Source of the DNA: Streptomyces sp. F63
GTDB lineage: Bacteria; Actinomycetota; Actinomycetes; Streptomycetales; Streptomycetaceae
Direction: 5' to 3'
Assembly: GCF_018070345.1 (NCBI RefSeq)
Contig: NZ_JAGPXX010000038.1
Span: 1-56,149 of the forward strand
Length of the DNA: 56,149 bases
The position numbers were made by a program, and so were the translations under genes. The notes under the pieces were generated by a model. That model saw only the letters and a list, made by a program, of their open reading frames with translations. It was not told the origin of the DNA and ran no database searches. Numbering within the stretch: the stretch's first letter is position 1; the number at the start of each line of letters is the position of its first letter. Shown piece by piece: positions 26,447-35,044 of the stretch.

Positions 26447-26827
26447 TCAGAAGGTGACGGCGATCCCCGTGTGCGGCCGCTTGCCCAGGCGCGCCAGCGC
26501 CCCGGCCGCGTCGATGATCCGGAAGCGCCAGCCGTACTTGCGGGTCAGCGCCCGCCGGACGCGGACGAGCCCCGCCGGGTCCAGCAGCCGTGCCTCACCC
26601 GGAATGGGGCGGGCTCCCTCGTCCACCCGGCCCCGCACGTCGCACGGCGTCACGGTCACCCGGCCGCTGTTGCGGATCCGCTTGACCTTTCCGGTGTCGC
26701 TCTTCGTCCATACGTAGAGCCGCTCTCCGTCGGAGGCCGCCCAGACGGGGGTGGGCACAGGGGTGCCGTCCCGCCGGTGGGTCACCAGCCGGACGTAGCG
26801 GGCGCGAGCGAGTTCGTCGGGGACCAT
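26447..26827 (-). CDS. PPOX-class (F420-dependent) flavin/deazaflavin oxidoreductase
   Basis: Split-barrel protein of 126 aa of the pyridoxamine-phosphate-oxidase-like family. The pattern RYVRLVTHRRDGTPVPTPVW, LYVWTKSDTGKVKRIRNSGR, VTVTPCDVRGR fits the actinobacterial F420-binding Rv2061-type group. Such small proteins reduce or oxidise unknown substrates with F420H2. TAGGGT lies 6 nt before the ATG at 26827 and no ribosome site is visible, so it is probably leaderless. No operon partner. Confidence 0.85.
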   Translation of the reverse strand: MVPDELARARYVRLVTHRRDGTPVPTPVWAASDGERLYVWTKSDTGKVKRIRNSGRVTVTPCDVRGRVDEGARPIPGEARLLDPAGLVRVRRALTRKYGWRFRIIDAAGALARLGKRPHTGIAVTF

Positions 26828-27071
26828 GCGCCAACCCTACGGGCGGATTCCGCACGATGGGACCGTCCGGGGCCCGCCTCCTCTCCCCCGGTCGCGCGCC
26901 CGCCTCCGCGAGCCTCCGGGACACCCGGGAACACGGAGGGAGCCGTGCGTCCGGGCCGGCTCCGGCGAGCCCTCCCTGGTCCGCCCGAAGGCCGGGTGCT
27001 GAAGGCGCTTCCGGATCCGGCCGGGCCGGCTCGGGCCGCCCGGCCGGGAGACCGGGCCCCCGCCCCGGGGC

Positions 27072-29045
27072 CTACGCCCCGGGCCCCCGCCCGGGGCCGT
27101 CCACCACCATCGCGGAACCGCCGCCCCGCCGCTCCTTCTCCGCCGCGGCCTGCCAGCGGCCGTCGGGCAGCAGCCGGATGCCCGTCACCGCGCCGATCTC
27201 CGGGTTGCGCGCGAAGCGGTGGCCGGTGGCCTCCAGCCGCTGCCGCACCGGGTCGTCCCAGAGGCCCGGCTCCATCTGCGTCGTGGCCGTGTTGCGCTGG
27301 CTGACGCGCGGGGCGGCGATGGCCTCGGCGAGCGGCATCCCGTGGTCCAGGTGGTTCGTGAGCGTCTGCAGCACGGTCGTGATGATCGTCGATCCGCCCG
27401 GCGACCCGAGAGCCACGACCGGCCGGCGGTCCGCGTCCAGCACGATCGTCGGAGACATGGACGAACGCGGCCGCTTGCCCGGGCCGGGCAGGTTCGGGTC
27501 GGGGACGCCCGGGGCGGCGGGCGCGAAGGAGAAGTCGGTCAGCTCGTTGTTGAGCAGGAAGCCGCGGCCGGGGACGGTGATGCCGCTGCCGCCGGTCTGC
27601 TCGATGGTGAGGGTGTACGCGACGACGTTGCCCCAGCGGTCGGCCGTGGTGAGATGCGTGGTGCTCTCCCCCTCGTACGGCGTCGGCGCCGCCGCGCCGC
27701 CCGCGCGGCAGGCGGCCGGGTCGCGCGGATCGCCGGGCGCCACCGGGCTGGTGAGCACCGCGTCATCCCGGATCAGGCAGGCCCGGGAGTCGGCGAAGCG
27801 CTGCGACAGCAGCCCCCGCGCCGGGACGTCCTCGAACGCCGGGTCGCCGACCCAGCGGCCCCGGTCGGCGAAGGCCAGCCGGCTCGCCTCGATCAGCCGG
27901 TGCAGACGGCGCCGCTCGTCCGCCGCCACGGGGCCGGTGCTCTCCAGGATGTTGAGCGCCTCGCCGACGGTGGTGCCGCCGGACGAGGACGGCGCCATGC
28001 CGTACACGTCCAGTCCCCGGTACGCGGTGCGGGACGGCGCCTGGCGCTTCGTCCGGTACTCCCGCAGATCGGCGGTGGTCAGGTCGCCGGGCCGCGGATC
28101 GCGGCCGGCGCCGGGGCGCACCGGGGGGCGGCGGACGGTGTCCGCGATGTCGCGGGCCAGTTCGCCCCGGTACAGCGCCCGGCCGCCACCGCGGGCCAGC
28201 GCGGCGTAGGTGCGGGCGAGATCGGGATTGCGGAGGGTGGAGCCGACGGCGGGCGGCTCGCCGCCGGGCAGGAACAGCTCGGCGGAGGCAGGGAAGTCCC
28301 GGAAGCGCTCCTCGTTGTCGGCGGTCTGCTGCCGGAAGGTCGCGTCGACGGTGAAGCCGTGCCGGGCGATCCGCTGGGCGGGCCGCAGCACGTCGCGGAG
28401 GGACGTGCTGCCCCAGGCGCCGAGGGCGGTGTCCCAGGTGGCGGCCGTGCCGGGGGTGCCGACGGAGAGGCCGCTGGTGACGGCCTCCCCGAAGGGGAGC
28501 GGTGCGCCGTCCTCGCCGAGGAAGAGGGTCTCGTCGGCCGTGCGCGGGGCGGTCTCGCGGCCGTCGACGGTGTGCACGGAGCGCCGCTTCGCGTCGTAGT
28601 ACACGAAATAGCCCCCGCCGCCGATGCCGGCGGAGTAGGGCTCGGTGACGCCGAGCGCGGCCGCGGTCGCGACGGCCGCGTCCACCGCGTTGCCGCCGCG
28701 CCGCAGGATCTCGATGCCGGCCGCCGAGGCGTCCGCGTCGACGCTGGCGACGGCCCCGCCGTAGCCGGTGGCGACGGGCCTCTTGGCGGGTGTCCCGGCG
28801 GGTGTCCCGGCGGGTGTCCCGGCGGGTGTCCCGGCGGGTGTCCCGGCGGGTGTCCCGGCGGGTGTCCCGGCGGGTGTCCCGGCGGGTGTCCCGGCGGGTG
28901 TCCCGGCGGGTGTCCCGGCGTGCGGGGCGGCGGCCGGCACCACCCCCGTCCCCGCCTCCGTCGGTGGCACGGCTGCCGCCGTGGACAGGACGGCCGCCAC
29001 GGCGGCGAGCAGCGGCAGACTCCGTACGGCGGCGGGACGGGTCAT
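27072..29045 (-). CDS. ggt: Secreted gamma-glutamyltransferase with (PAGT)n linker
   Basis: N-terminal-nucleophile hydrolase/transferase of 657 aa acting on glutathione and gamma-glutamyl compounds outside the cell. A signal peptide (about 1-31, RSLPLLAAVAAVLSTAAA) is followed by a linker of eleven Ala-Gly-Thr-Pro units, then the large subunit (GGNAVDAAVATAAALGVTEP, GIGGGGYFVYYD). The autoprocessing and catalytic residue is Thr462 in ESTTHLTTADRWGN, and the small subunit contains SSMSPTIVLD and LGSPGGSTIITTVLQ. GGAGG sits 5 nt before ATG 29045. Apart from the repeat linker, all landmarks are intact. Confidence 0.94.
   Translation of the reverse strand: MTRPAAVRSLPLLAAVAAVLSTAAAVPPTEAGTGVVPAAAPHAGTPAGTPAGTPAGTPAGTPAGTPAGTPAGTPAGTPAGTPAGTPAKRPVATGYGGAVASVDADASAAGIEILRRGGNAVDAAVATAAALGVTEPYSAGIGGGGYFVYYDAKRRSVHTVDGRETAPRTADETLFLGEDGAPLPFGEAVTSGLSVGTPGTAATWDTALGAWGSTSLRDVLRPAQRIARHGFTVDATFRQQTADNEERFRDFPASAELFLPGGEPPAVGSTLRNPDLARTYAALARGGGRALYRGELARDIADTVRRPPVRPGAGRDPRPGDLTTADLREYRTKRQAPSRTAYRGLDVYGMAPSSSGGTTVGEALNILESTGPVAADERRRLHRLIEASRLAFADRGRWVGDPAFEDVPARGLLSQRFADSRACLIRDDAVLTSPVAPGDPRDPAACRAGGAAAPTPYEGESTTHLTTADRWGNVVAYTLTIEQTGGSGITVPGRGFLLNNELTDFSFAPAAPGVPDPNLPGPGKRPRSSMSPTIVLDADRRPVVALGSPGGSTIITTVLQTLTNHLDHGMPLAEAIAAPRVSQRNTATTQMEPGLWDDPVRQRLEATGHRFARNPEIGAVTGIRLLPDGRWQAAAEKERRGGGSAMVVDGPGRGPGA
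28789..28920. repeat. 12-bp tandem repeat, 11 perfect copies
   Basis: The unit GGTGTCCCGGCG is repeated eleven times without a mismatch inside the ggt gene, encoding Pro-Ala-Gly-Thr on the minus strand. Perfect identity points to recent slippage expansion; changes keep the frame. Confidence 0.95.
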
Positions 29046-29687
29046 GCGGACCTCCATCGGCACGAACGCGGGTACGACGGGAGCACGGGAACGGGACGGC
29101 TGCGGGGCGATTCGGATCCGATACGGGCCGGGCCCGGACGCGGGCGCGGCCGGGGAGCACGGAGCGGATTCACGGACACGGACACGGACACGGACACGGG
29201 TGTGGGTGCGGGCGTCGGCCACAGCGACCGGCGCAGCCGTGCGGCCCGGCGCACGGCCGCGCGGGCACCGTCGTACGGGCGGCCCCAACCACGCGTCCCG
29301 CTGCGGTGGTTCGCGGCAGCCTAACCGCGCCGCCCGGTGCCCGTCAGCAGCGCCGCGCGCCCGCCGCCCCGCCACCCCGCCGCCTCCACGGCCCGGTCTC
29401 CCATGTTCCCGTCTTCTCCCCCATGGCCGCGCCTCGCGACTCACGGTCCGTCACCGCCGCCCCGAAACACGCCACCGGGGAGGCACCCTCCACCGGACTC
29501 GAACAGCGCACCCCCCACCGGGCCCCGACGGGCACGCTCCCACCGGGCCGGACAGAACACCGCACCCCCACCGAGCCCGACCGCCACATCACCGGCGGGC
29601 CAGAAGCCGCGCCTCCGACCGGGCCCGGCCACCACTTCACCCGCCGGGCTCGAACACGGATGCGTCGCGGCGCTACGATCCCCGGCC
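29046..29687. other. Divergent intergenic region, no gene recognised
   Basis: Open frames here are low-complexity Pro/Arg/Ala text without domains. A CACGGA hexamer is repeated about five times at 29171-29200. The region should hold the divergent promoters of ggt and of the gene at 29688. Confidence 0.5.
29674..29679 (+). promoter_or_regulatory. -10 box for a probable leaderless mRNA
   Basis: TACGAT lies 8 nt before ATG 29688 and no Shine-Dalgarno sequence is seen, so transcription probably starts at or next to the start codon. Confidence 0.45.
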
Positions 29688-30443
29688 ATGAACGACGATG
29701 TGCGCAACCTCGTCCTCGGCGTGATCGGCACCGGCCTCAGCGCGTCCATCGGCTGGTTCGCCCGGACCTATCTGTGGCGCCGCACCCTCCGCCGCAAGCA
29801 GCGCTTCTTCGGGCTGCCGACCAACTCCGAGTGCCTGCTGGTGGTCAACCGGTCCGCGGGGGCGAGCGACTGGACCGTCGCCCGGCGCGACGTGTTCGCG
29901 CTGCTGGAGCTCTCCGCGCTCATCAAGGACTGCGAGGCGCACGCCCAGATCGTCGCCCACGACACGGCACAGCAGGGCTTCGGCGACCGCACGGAGTTCT
30001 GCATCGGCGGCCCGGTGTCGAACCAGCGGATGGCCGCCCATCTGTACTCGATGCTGCCGGGGATCTCGGTGAACACCGACCCGGAGCCGGGCCCGGACCG
30101 CGGCTCCTTCAAGGTCGGCACCGAGCGGTACCGCTGGGAGCCGGGCCGGGTGGAGTACGTGATCGTGGCGCGGCTCACCGCCGAGGAGAAGAAGCGGCCG
30201 GTGTTCCTGGCCAGCGGTCAGCACTCGATCGCCAACCAGGCGGCGGTGCGCTATCTGGCGCGGCACCACGCCAAGCTGGCCCGCAAGTACGGCGACAGCA
30301 CGTTCGTCCTGCTGCTGAAGGTGGTCAACTCGGCGGCCTACGGCCCCGACATGGTCGAGCTGGTGGCCGATGTGACGGAGGCGGCCACCACGCCCGCCCC
30401 CGTTCCGGGGCCCCGCGCCTCCCGCCGGGCGGCGAGCGGCTGA
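29688..30443 (+). CDS. Membrane-anchored conserved hypothetical protein
   Basis: Protein of 251 aa with one N-terminal hydrophobic segment (NLVLGVIGTGLSASIGWFA, residues about 6-24) followed by basic residues (WRRTLRRKQR). This fits a signal anchor with the bulk in the cytoplasm. The globular part includes FGLPTNSECLLVVNRSAG, TEFCIGGPVSNQRMAAHLYS, RYRWEPGRVEYVIVARLT and RYLARHHAKLARKYGDSTFV. I recognise it as a conserved streptomycete family but know no function. The C-terminal 20 residues are Pro/Ala-rich. It stands alone between divergent ggt and the secreted hydrolase. Confidence 0.8.
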   Translation: MNDDVRNLVLGVIGTGLSASIGWFARTYLWRRTLRRKQRFFGLPTNSECLLVVNRSAGASDWTVARRDVFALLELSALIKDCEAHAQIVAHDTAQQGFGDRTEFCIGGPVSNQRMAAHLYSMLPGISVNTDPEPGPDRGSFKVGTERYRWEPGRVEYVIVARLTAEEKKRPVFLASGQHSIANQAAVRYLARHHAKLARKYGDSTFVLLLKVVNSAAYGPDMVELVADVTEAATTPAPVPGPRASRRAASG

Positions 30444-30596
30444 CCGCACGGGGGCCCGGCCCGCCGTTCACCGGCCGGGGCCGGGCCGGGTACGGCCGGT
30501 TGGTGACCTGCCGGTCGGCGAGGTGAAGGAGGCAGCCCGCGTCGGCCGGCTGACGGGACACCGGCCGCTCCCGTCCTCAGCCCGGACGGCCGCATT

Positions 30597-30660
30597 GTTA
30601 CCGTCGCGTAACTCTCCCGCCTATTACCCCCGGTAAATCCAGAGGTTACCGTCGAGTCAC
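30597..30660 (+). promoter_or_regulatory. Cluster of GTTAC/GTAAC palindromes upstream of secreted hydrolase
   Basis: There are three related sites: GTTACCGTCGCGTAAC (30597-30612), TTACC-CCC-GGTAA (30624-30636) and an imperfect third copy, GTTACCGTCGAGTCAC (30645-30660). GTTACCGTCG is a direct repeat 48 bp apart. The GTTAC-N6-GTAAC layout recalls GlnR half-sites and also TetR-type fatty-acid operators. The regulator is not determined. Confidence 0.5.
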
Positions 30661-30720
30661 TTCCGCATGTTCGCGTGCCGGGCCTCACCCACCCGGCACC
30701 GATGTCAGGAGCTGACCCCC

Positions 30721-32343
30721 ATGGGACACCCGCGTCGCAAGCCCCTGCGTGCCTCCACTGCCGGCGTGGCCTCGGCCGCCCTGCTCGCCGGCACCGCCCT
30801 CTCCCTCGCCCCCGTCGCCCCCGCCCGGGCGGCCGAACCCACCGCCCCCGCCTCCTCCCTCACGGCCGACACGGCTCTCTCCTCCCCCACCGTCCGGTTC
30901 GTCGAGATCGCCGGCCACGGCGGTACCAAGCTCGCCGCGAACGTCGTCACGCCGTCCGGCGGCGACGGCTCCCGGCGCTACCCCCTCGTCGTCCTGCCCA
31001 CCAGTTGGTCGATGCCGCAGATCGAGTACCTCGCCCAGGCCCAGCGGCTGGCCGACGACGGCTATGTGGTGCTCAGTTACAACTCCCGCGGCTTCTGGCA
31101 GTCGGGCGGCGAGATCGAGGTGGCCGGCCCCGAGGACATCGGGGACGCGTCCAAGGTCATCGACTGGGCCCTGGCCAACACCCCCGCCGACCCGGACGCC
31201 GTCGGCATGGCGGGGGTCTCGTACGGAGCGGGGATCGGGCTGCTGACGGCCGGGTTCGACGACCGCGTCAAGGCCGTCGTCGCGCTCAGCGGCTGGGCCG
31301 ATCTGATCGACTCCATCTACAGCGGCCGGACCCAGCACCTCCAGTCCGCCGCGCTGCTCACCGGCTCCGGTTACCTCACCGGCCGCCCGAGCGAGGAGCT
31401 GGAGACCGTGCTGAAGGGCTTCTTCTCCTCCGACCTCTCCCAGGAGGAGTCCATGCTCGCCTGGGGGAAGAAGCGCTCTCCCGCCACCTACCTCGACCGG
31501 ATCAACGCGAACGGCGCGGCCGTCATGCTCGGCAACGCCTGGGGCGACTCGATCTTCCCGCCCAACCAGTACGCCGACTTCTTCGAGAAGCTGACCGTCC
31601 CCAAGCGGCTGGAGTTCCGCCCCGGCGACCACGCCACCGCGGAGGCCACCGGCCTCCTCGGACTGCCCAACGACGCCTGGACCAGCGCCCACCGCTGGCT
31701 CGACCACCACCTCAAGGGCGAGGACAACGGCGTCGACCGCGAACTGCCGGTCCGGCTCAAGTCCCGCTCCACCGGCGCCTACGAGAGCTACGCCGACTGG
31801 AAGTCCGTCCCGTCGAAGACGGAGCGGATCGCGCTGAGCACCACCCAGCACATCAACACCAACATCGACTCCGGGGCCAACGGCGGCACCCTCATGCTCT
31901 CCAGCATCCTGGACCAGTTCTTCCGGCTCCCGCCGATGGCCTCCATCCCGCTGCTGCCCCGCTCCCTGGCCGCCGTCTGGCAGTCGGAGCGCTACCCGAC
32001 CGAACAGCGCATCCGGGGCACCGTGAAGCTGCACACCACCGTCACCAGCGACAAGTCCAGCGGTACGGCCATCGCCTACCTCTACTCCGTCGGCCCGCTG
32101 GGCCTCGGCAAGCTCGTCACCCACGCGCCCGTCACGTTCCACGACCGCACCCCCGGCAAGCCGTTCACGGTGGACCTGGAGCTGTACTCCACCGCGTACG
32201 ACGTGCCCGCCGGGCACCGGCTGGCCGTGGTCGTCGACTCCGTCGACCCGCTCTACATCGAACACAATCCGAGCTGGGCGGACCTCACCTTCTCCTCACC
32301 CGCCGGCGACCCCTCGTACGTCTCGGTGCCCCTGCGGGACTGA
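30721..32343 (+). CDS. Secreted alpha/beta hydrolase, CocE/S15 X-Pro peptidase-like
   Basis: Exported serine hydrolase of 540 aa. A signal peptide (about 1-38: basic HPRRKPLR, hydrophobic core, ending APARAA) leads into an alpha/beta hydrolase core: nucleophile Ser167 in GVSYGAG, acid in AWGDSIFPPNQ, and His in FRPGDHATAE. A C-terminal jelly-roll (about 400-540, IRGTVKLHTTVTSD, VPAGHRLAVVVDS) is typical of the X-Pro dipeptidyl-peptidase/CocE family. The substrate may be an ester or a peptide; it cannot be read from sequence. AGGAG is 12 nt upstream of ATG 30721. A palindrome cluster precedes the gene and a hairpin follows it. Confidence 0.88.
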   Translation: MGHPRRKPLRASTAGVASAALLAGTALSLAPVAPARAAEPTAPASSLTADTALSSPTVRFVEIAGHGGTKLAANVVTPSGGDGSRRYPLVVLPTSWSMPQIEYLAQAQRLADDGYVVLSYNSRGFWQSGGEIEVAGPEDIGDASKVIDWALANTPADPDAVGMAGVSYGAGIGLLTAGFDDRVKAVVALSGWADLIDSIYSGRTQHLQSAALLTGSGYLTGRPSEELETVLKGFFSSDLSQEESMLAWGKKRSPATYLDRINANGAAVMLGNAWGDSIFPPNQYADFFEKLTVPKRLEFRPGDHATAEATGLLGLPNDAWTSAHRWLDHHLKGEDNGVDRELPVRLKSRSTGAYESYADWKSVPSKTERIALSTTQHINTNIDSGANGGTLMLSSILDQFFRLPPMASIPLLPRSLAAVWQSERYPTEQRIRGTVKLHTTVTSDKSSGTAIAYLYSVGPLGLGKLVTHAPVTFHDRTPGKPFTVDLELYSTAYDVPAGHRLAVVVDSVDPLYIEHNPSWADLTFSSPAGDPSYVSVPLRD

Positions 32344-32363
32344 CCGCTGCCGTACGGCAGCGG
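32344..32363 (+). terminator. Palindromic terminator after the secreted hydrolase
   Basis: A 20-bp perfect palindrome (CCGCTGCCGT then ACGGCAGCGG) begins immediately after the stop codon. Confidence 0.5.
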
Positions 32364-32444
32364 CGCGGCGCGCCTGCCCGCGGCGGCGCGCCCCTCCGCG
32401 GACTCCCGTCCGGCCGGGCCCTCACCCGGCGGGGCGGGGCCCCG

Positions 32445-32488
32445 GGGGAGCGGTCCGCCGGTTCGGCGGAACCGGTGGACCGCTCCCC
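32445..32488. terminator. Long bidirectional hairpin terminator
   Basis: A 19-bp stem (32445-32463 with 32470-32488, one G-T wobble) has a 6-nt loop CGGCGG. It lies between the convergent genes ending at 32343 and 32500. Confidence 0.8.
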
Positions 32489-32499
32489 GGCGGCGCGGG

Positions 32500-32952
32500 T
32501 CAGAGTTCGGCCGCCTCCGCGTACACCTGCGACAGCTCGGGCGCCCCGCTGACCGCCCAGTCGACGCCCTTGCCCACCGCGTCCAGCTCCCGCCCCGACG
32601 GGAGCCGCACCATCGGCCCGACACCCGGCCACAGTTGCCACCGCGCGCCGGGCACCGTGCGGACCACGACCGTGCCCAGGTAGAGGCCGGCGTCGTTGCC
32701 CAGCCGGGCCAGCTCCTCGGGGTCGTCGCGCCGGCGCGGCAGCATCTGGTCGAGCGCCGCCAACGAGGCGGGGCTGCCGTCGAGTTCGATGCCCGACATC
32801 TCCGCCCGCGCGCGCAACAGCTCGCATTCCGCGAGCAGTTCCGCCGGTCCCTCCCCCTCCTCACCCCACAACTCTCCGGCCGGGCTCCGTAATCCCACTC
32901 CGTGGCCCGCCCCCCGCCGCTTGCGCCATGTGCCCAGAAAAGGGATCTCCAT
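32500..32952 (-). CDS. Conserved streptomycete hypothetical protein (DUF6278-like)
   Basis: Small cytoplasmic protein of 150 aa beginning MEIPFLGTWRKRRG. It has a mid helix (ELLAECELLRARAEM), IELDGSPASLAALDQMLPRR, then GNDAGLYLGTVVVRTV and ARWQLWPGVGPMVRLPSGRE, and a final helix DWAVSGAPELSQVYAEAAEL. This is a conserved small-protein layout, and I associate it with the DUF6278 group from memory, with limited certainty. No function is known. The start is uncertain, with no strong Shine-Dalgarno. It is divergent from the GDSL hydrolase. Confidence 0.7.
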   Translation of the reverse strand: MEIPFLGTWRKRRGAGHGVGLRSPAGELWGEEGEGPAELLAECELLRARAEMSGIELDGSPASLAALDQMLPRRRDDPEELARLGNDAGLYLGTVVVRTVPGARWQLWPGVGPMVRLPSGRELDAVGKGVDWAVSGAPELSQVYAEAAEL

Positions 32953-33160
32953 ACCGGTCAGCGTGACACCCGTGACCACCCGGATGCCACAGGGCGCGCG
33001 GTCCCCATCTGGCCGATTGTTCGCACCGATGTCATCCTGGACTCTCCGGGGCTTCATCCGGCACCTGTCGTATCGCTGCTGCGCGCCCGCGCCCGCGCCC
33101 CGCCCGCGGCCGTGCGAGCGCCGTCGCCGTCGTTGTCGCCACTGATGGGGTTGGTCGCCG

Positions 33161-35032
33161 ATGCCGAGGTCCAGGGCACGCCGGGAAGCAGCGTCCGGAC
33201 GGGCGCGCCGGACCGCACCTCCCGGACGCTGGGGCACGGTGCTCCTCACCAGCCTCTCCCTCGTCCTCACGGGCACCCCGGCCCTGGCCGGCCCCGCCGG
33301 GCGGACGCCCGCCGCCTCCCGCCCGCTCCCCCTGCACCGGCTCTTCGACAACACCGCGGTCAGCGACGACGCCCGCCCGGACCGCGCGGACTTCGACGGC
33401 GCGGGCCACTCCCTCTCCGCCGGCGACCTGCACGCCGCCGGCTGGACCCCGGGCCGCTCCCTCACACTGGACGCGGCCCGGCTGACCTGGCCGCGTTCCG
33501 CCCCGGGAGAGCCCGACAACGTCCGGGCCGACGGCCAGTCCATGGCCCTGAGGGGGCGCGGGGGCGCGGTCACCTTCCTCGTCGCCGGCACCGGCGGCAC
33601 CGCGAGCGGCAGCGGCACCCTCCGCTACCGGGACGGCACGAGCAGCACCTTCACGCTGACCGCCCCCGACTGGCGCTCCGGGCCGGCCGCGACCAGGGCC
33701 GTCACCCTTCCCCACGTCAACACCCCGGACGGGCAGCGCGCGGAGAAGGCCCGGCTGTACGCGGTGACGGTCCCCGCGGAGCGCGGCCGGGCCGTCGCCT
33801 CCGTGACGCTGCCCCGCGACCCCGGGCCGGAGACCGATCTGCACGTCTTCGCGGCCTCGGTGCGCGAGACGGACGACGGCTGGTCCGGCAGCTGGTCCCG
33901 GGCCGTCGGCGGCTACGCCCGGGTCGGGCCGTGGACCGACCGCACGCTGCGGCTCGTCGTGCACACCAGCACCGGCGGGCGGGGGCTCCGGATCCGGCTG
34001 AGCAACACCTTCGCGGACACCCCGGTGCGCATCGGCGGCGCCACGGCCGCCGTCCAGCGGGAGGGCGCGGAGCCCCGCGGCGAACCGGCGCGGCTGACCT
34101 TCGGCGGGCGGTCCGGCACCGAGATCCCGGCCGGTGCGCAGGCGTGGAGCGACCCGCTGCGCTTCTCCGTGCCCGCCGCCACGAATCTGCTGGTCAGCTT
34201 CCATCTGCCGGAGACGGTGACGGCCGTGCCGGTGCACACCAAGGCCATCCAGCGCTCCTACCTCAGCGAGCAGCGCAGCGGCGACCGCACCGGGGACGCC
34301 GACGGCGCGGCGTTCACCGGCTCCCTCACCACCTACCCCTTCCTGACCGGGGTGGATGTGCGCGGCGGCCCCGGGTCCGTGGTCGTGCTCGGCGACTCCA
34401 TCACCGACGGCAACCACTCGGAGGAGGGCGGCAACCGGCGCTGGCCGGACGTGCTGGCGCGGCGCTTCCTCGCGCAGGACGACGTGCCCCGGTACGGGGT
34501 GCTCAACCAGGGCATCTCCGCCAACCGCATCGTGACCGACCGCTATCCGGGAGAGGGCGTCGACCGGGACACCGCCGGCGTCAGCGCTCAGCACCGGCTG
34601 GAGCGGGACGCCTTCGCGCAGACCTCCGCCCGCACGGTCGTCGTCTTCGAGGGCATCAACGACGTGCGCTGGGACACCCCGCCCGAGGAGGTGATCGACG
34701 GGCTGCGCGCCATCGGGGAGCGGGTGCGGGCCCGCGGGCTGCGCGCCGTGGCGGCGACCCTGACACCCTGCGGGGGCTACCACGACTGCACGCCCGAGGT
34801 GGACGCCCGCCGGACGGCCGTCAACACCTATCTGCGCGAGCGGGGGACGCGGGAGAACGGCGGGCCGTTCGACGCGCTGCTCGACTTCGACGAGGTGCTC
34901 CGCGACCCCGCACAGCCCGCCCGGATGCTGCCGGCCTACGACAGCGGCGACGGACTCCACCCCGGCCACGCGGGCCTCCGGGCGCTGGCCGGCTCGATCG
35001 ACCTGCGGACGCTGGCACCGCGCCGCCGGTGA
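33161..35032 (+). CDS. Secreted SGNH/GDSL-family hydrolase
   Basis: Exported esterase-type hydrolase of 623 aa. The signal peptide has a long basic N-region (RSRARREAASGRARR) and core GTVLLTSLSLVLTGTPALAG. The middle (about 60-400) is a beta-rich domain of unknown role seen in large actinobacterial GDSL proteins (LHRLFDNTAVSDD, TLRLVVHTSTGG). The catalytic domain has block I VLGDSITDG (Ser413), block II QGISANRI, block III EGINDVRW and block V DGLHPGHAG with the Asp-His pair. All four catalytic blocks are intact. The substrate could be an acyl or acetyl ester. It ends 12 bp before the convergent xthA stop. Confidence 0.9.
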   Translation: MPRSRARREAASGRARRTAPPGRWGTVLLTSLSLVLTGTPALAGPAGRTPAASRPLPLHRLFDNTAVSDDARPDRADFDGAGHSLSAGDLHAAGWTPGRSLTLDAARLTWPRSAPGEPDNVRADGQSMALRGRGGAVTFLVAGTGGTASGSGTLRYRDGTSSTFTLTAPDWRSGPAATRAVTLPHVNTPDGQRAEKARLYAVTVPAERGRAVASVTLPRDPGPETDLHVFAASVRETDDGWSGSWSRAVGGYARVGPWTDRTLRLVVHTSTGGRGLRIRLSNTFADTPVRIGGATAAVQREGAEPRGEPARLTFGGRSGTEIPAGAQAWSDPLRFSVPAATNLLVSFHLPETVTAVPVHTKAIQRSYLSEQRSGDRTGDADGAAFTGSLTTYPFLTGVDVRGGPGSVVVLGDSITDGNHSEEGGNRRWPDVLARRFLAQDDVPRYGVLNQGISANRIVTDRYPGEGVDRDTAGVSAQHRLERDAFAQTSARTVVVFEGINDVRWDTPPEEVIDGLRAIGERVRARGLRAVAATLTPCGGYHDCTPEVDARRTAVNTYLRERGTRENGGPFDALLDFDEVLRDPAQPARMLPAYDSGDGLHPGHAGLRALAGSIDLRTLAPRRR

Positions 35033-35044
35033 GCCGGCCGGGGC

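Noticed and set aside
22848..26717. 1289-aa open frame on the plus strand
   Set aside because: It runs antisense through three well-supported minus-strand genes and spacers; the translation is low-complexity Arg/Pro/Ala/Gly.
30685..32265. 526-aa open frame opposite the secreted hydrolase
   Set aside because: Shadow of a gene with complete catalytic triad and signal peptide on the other strand.
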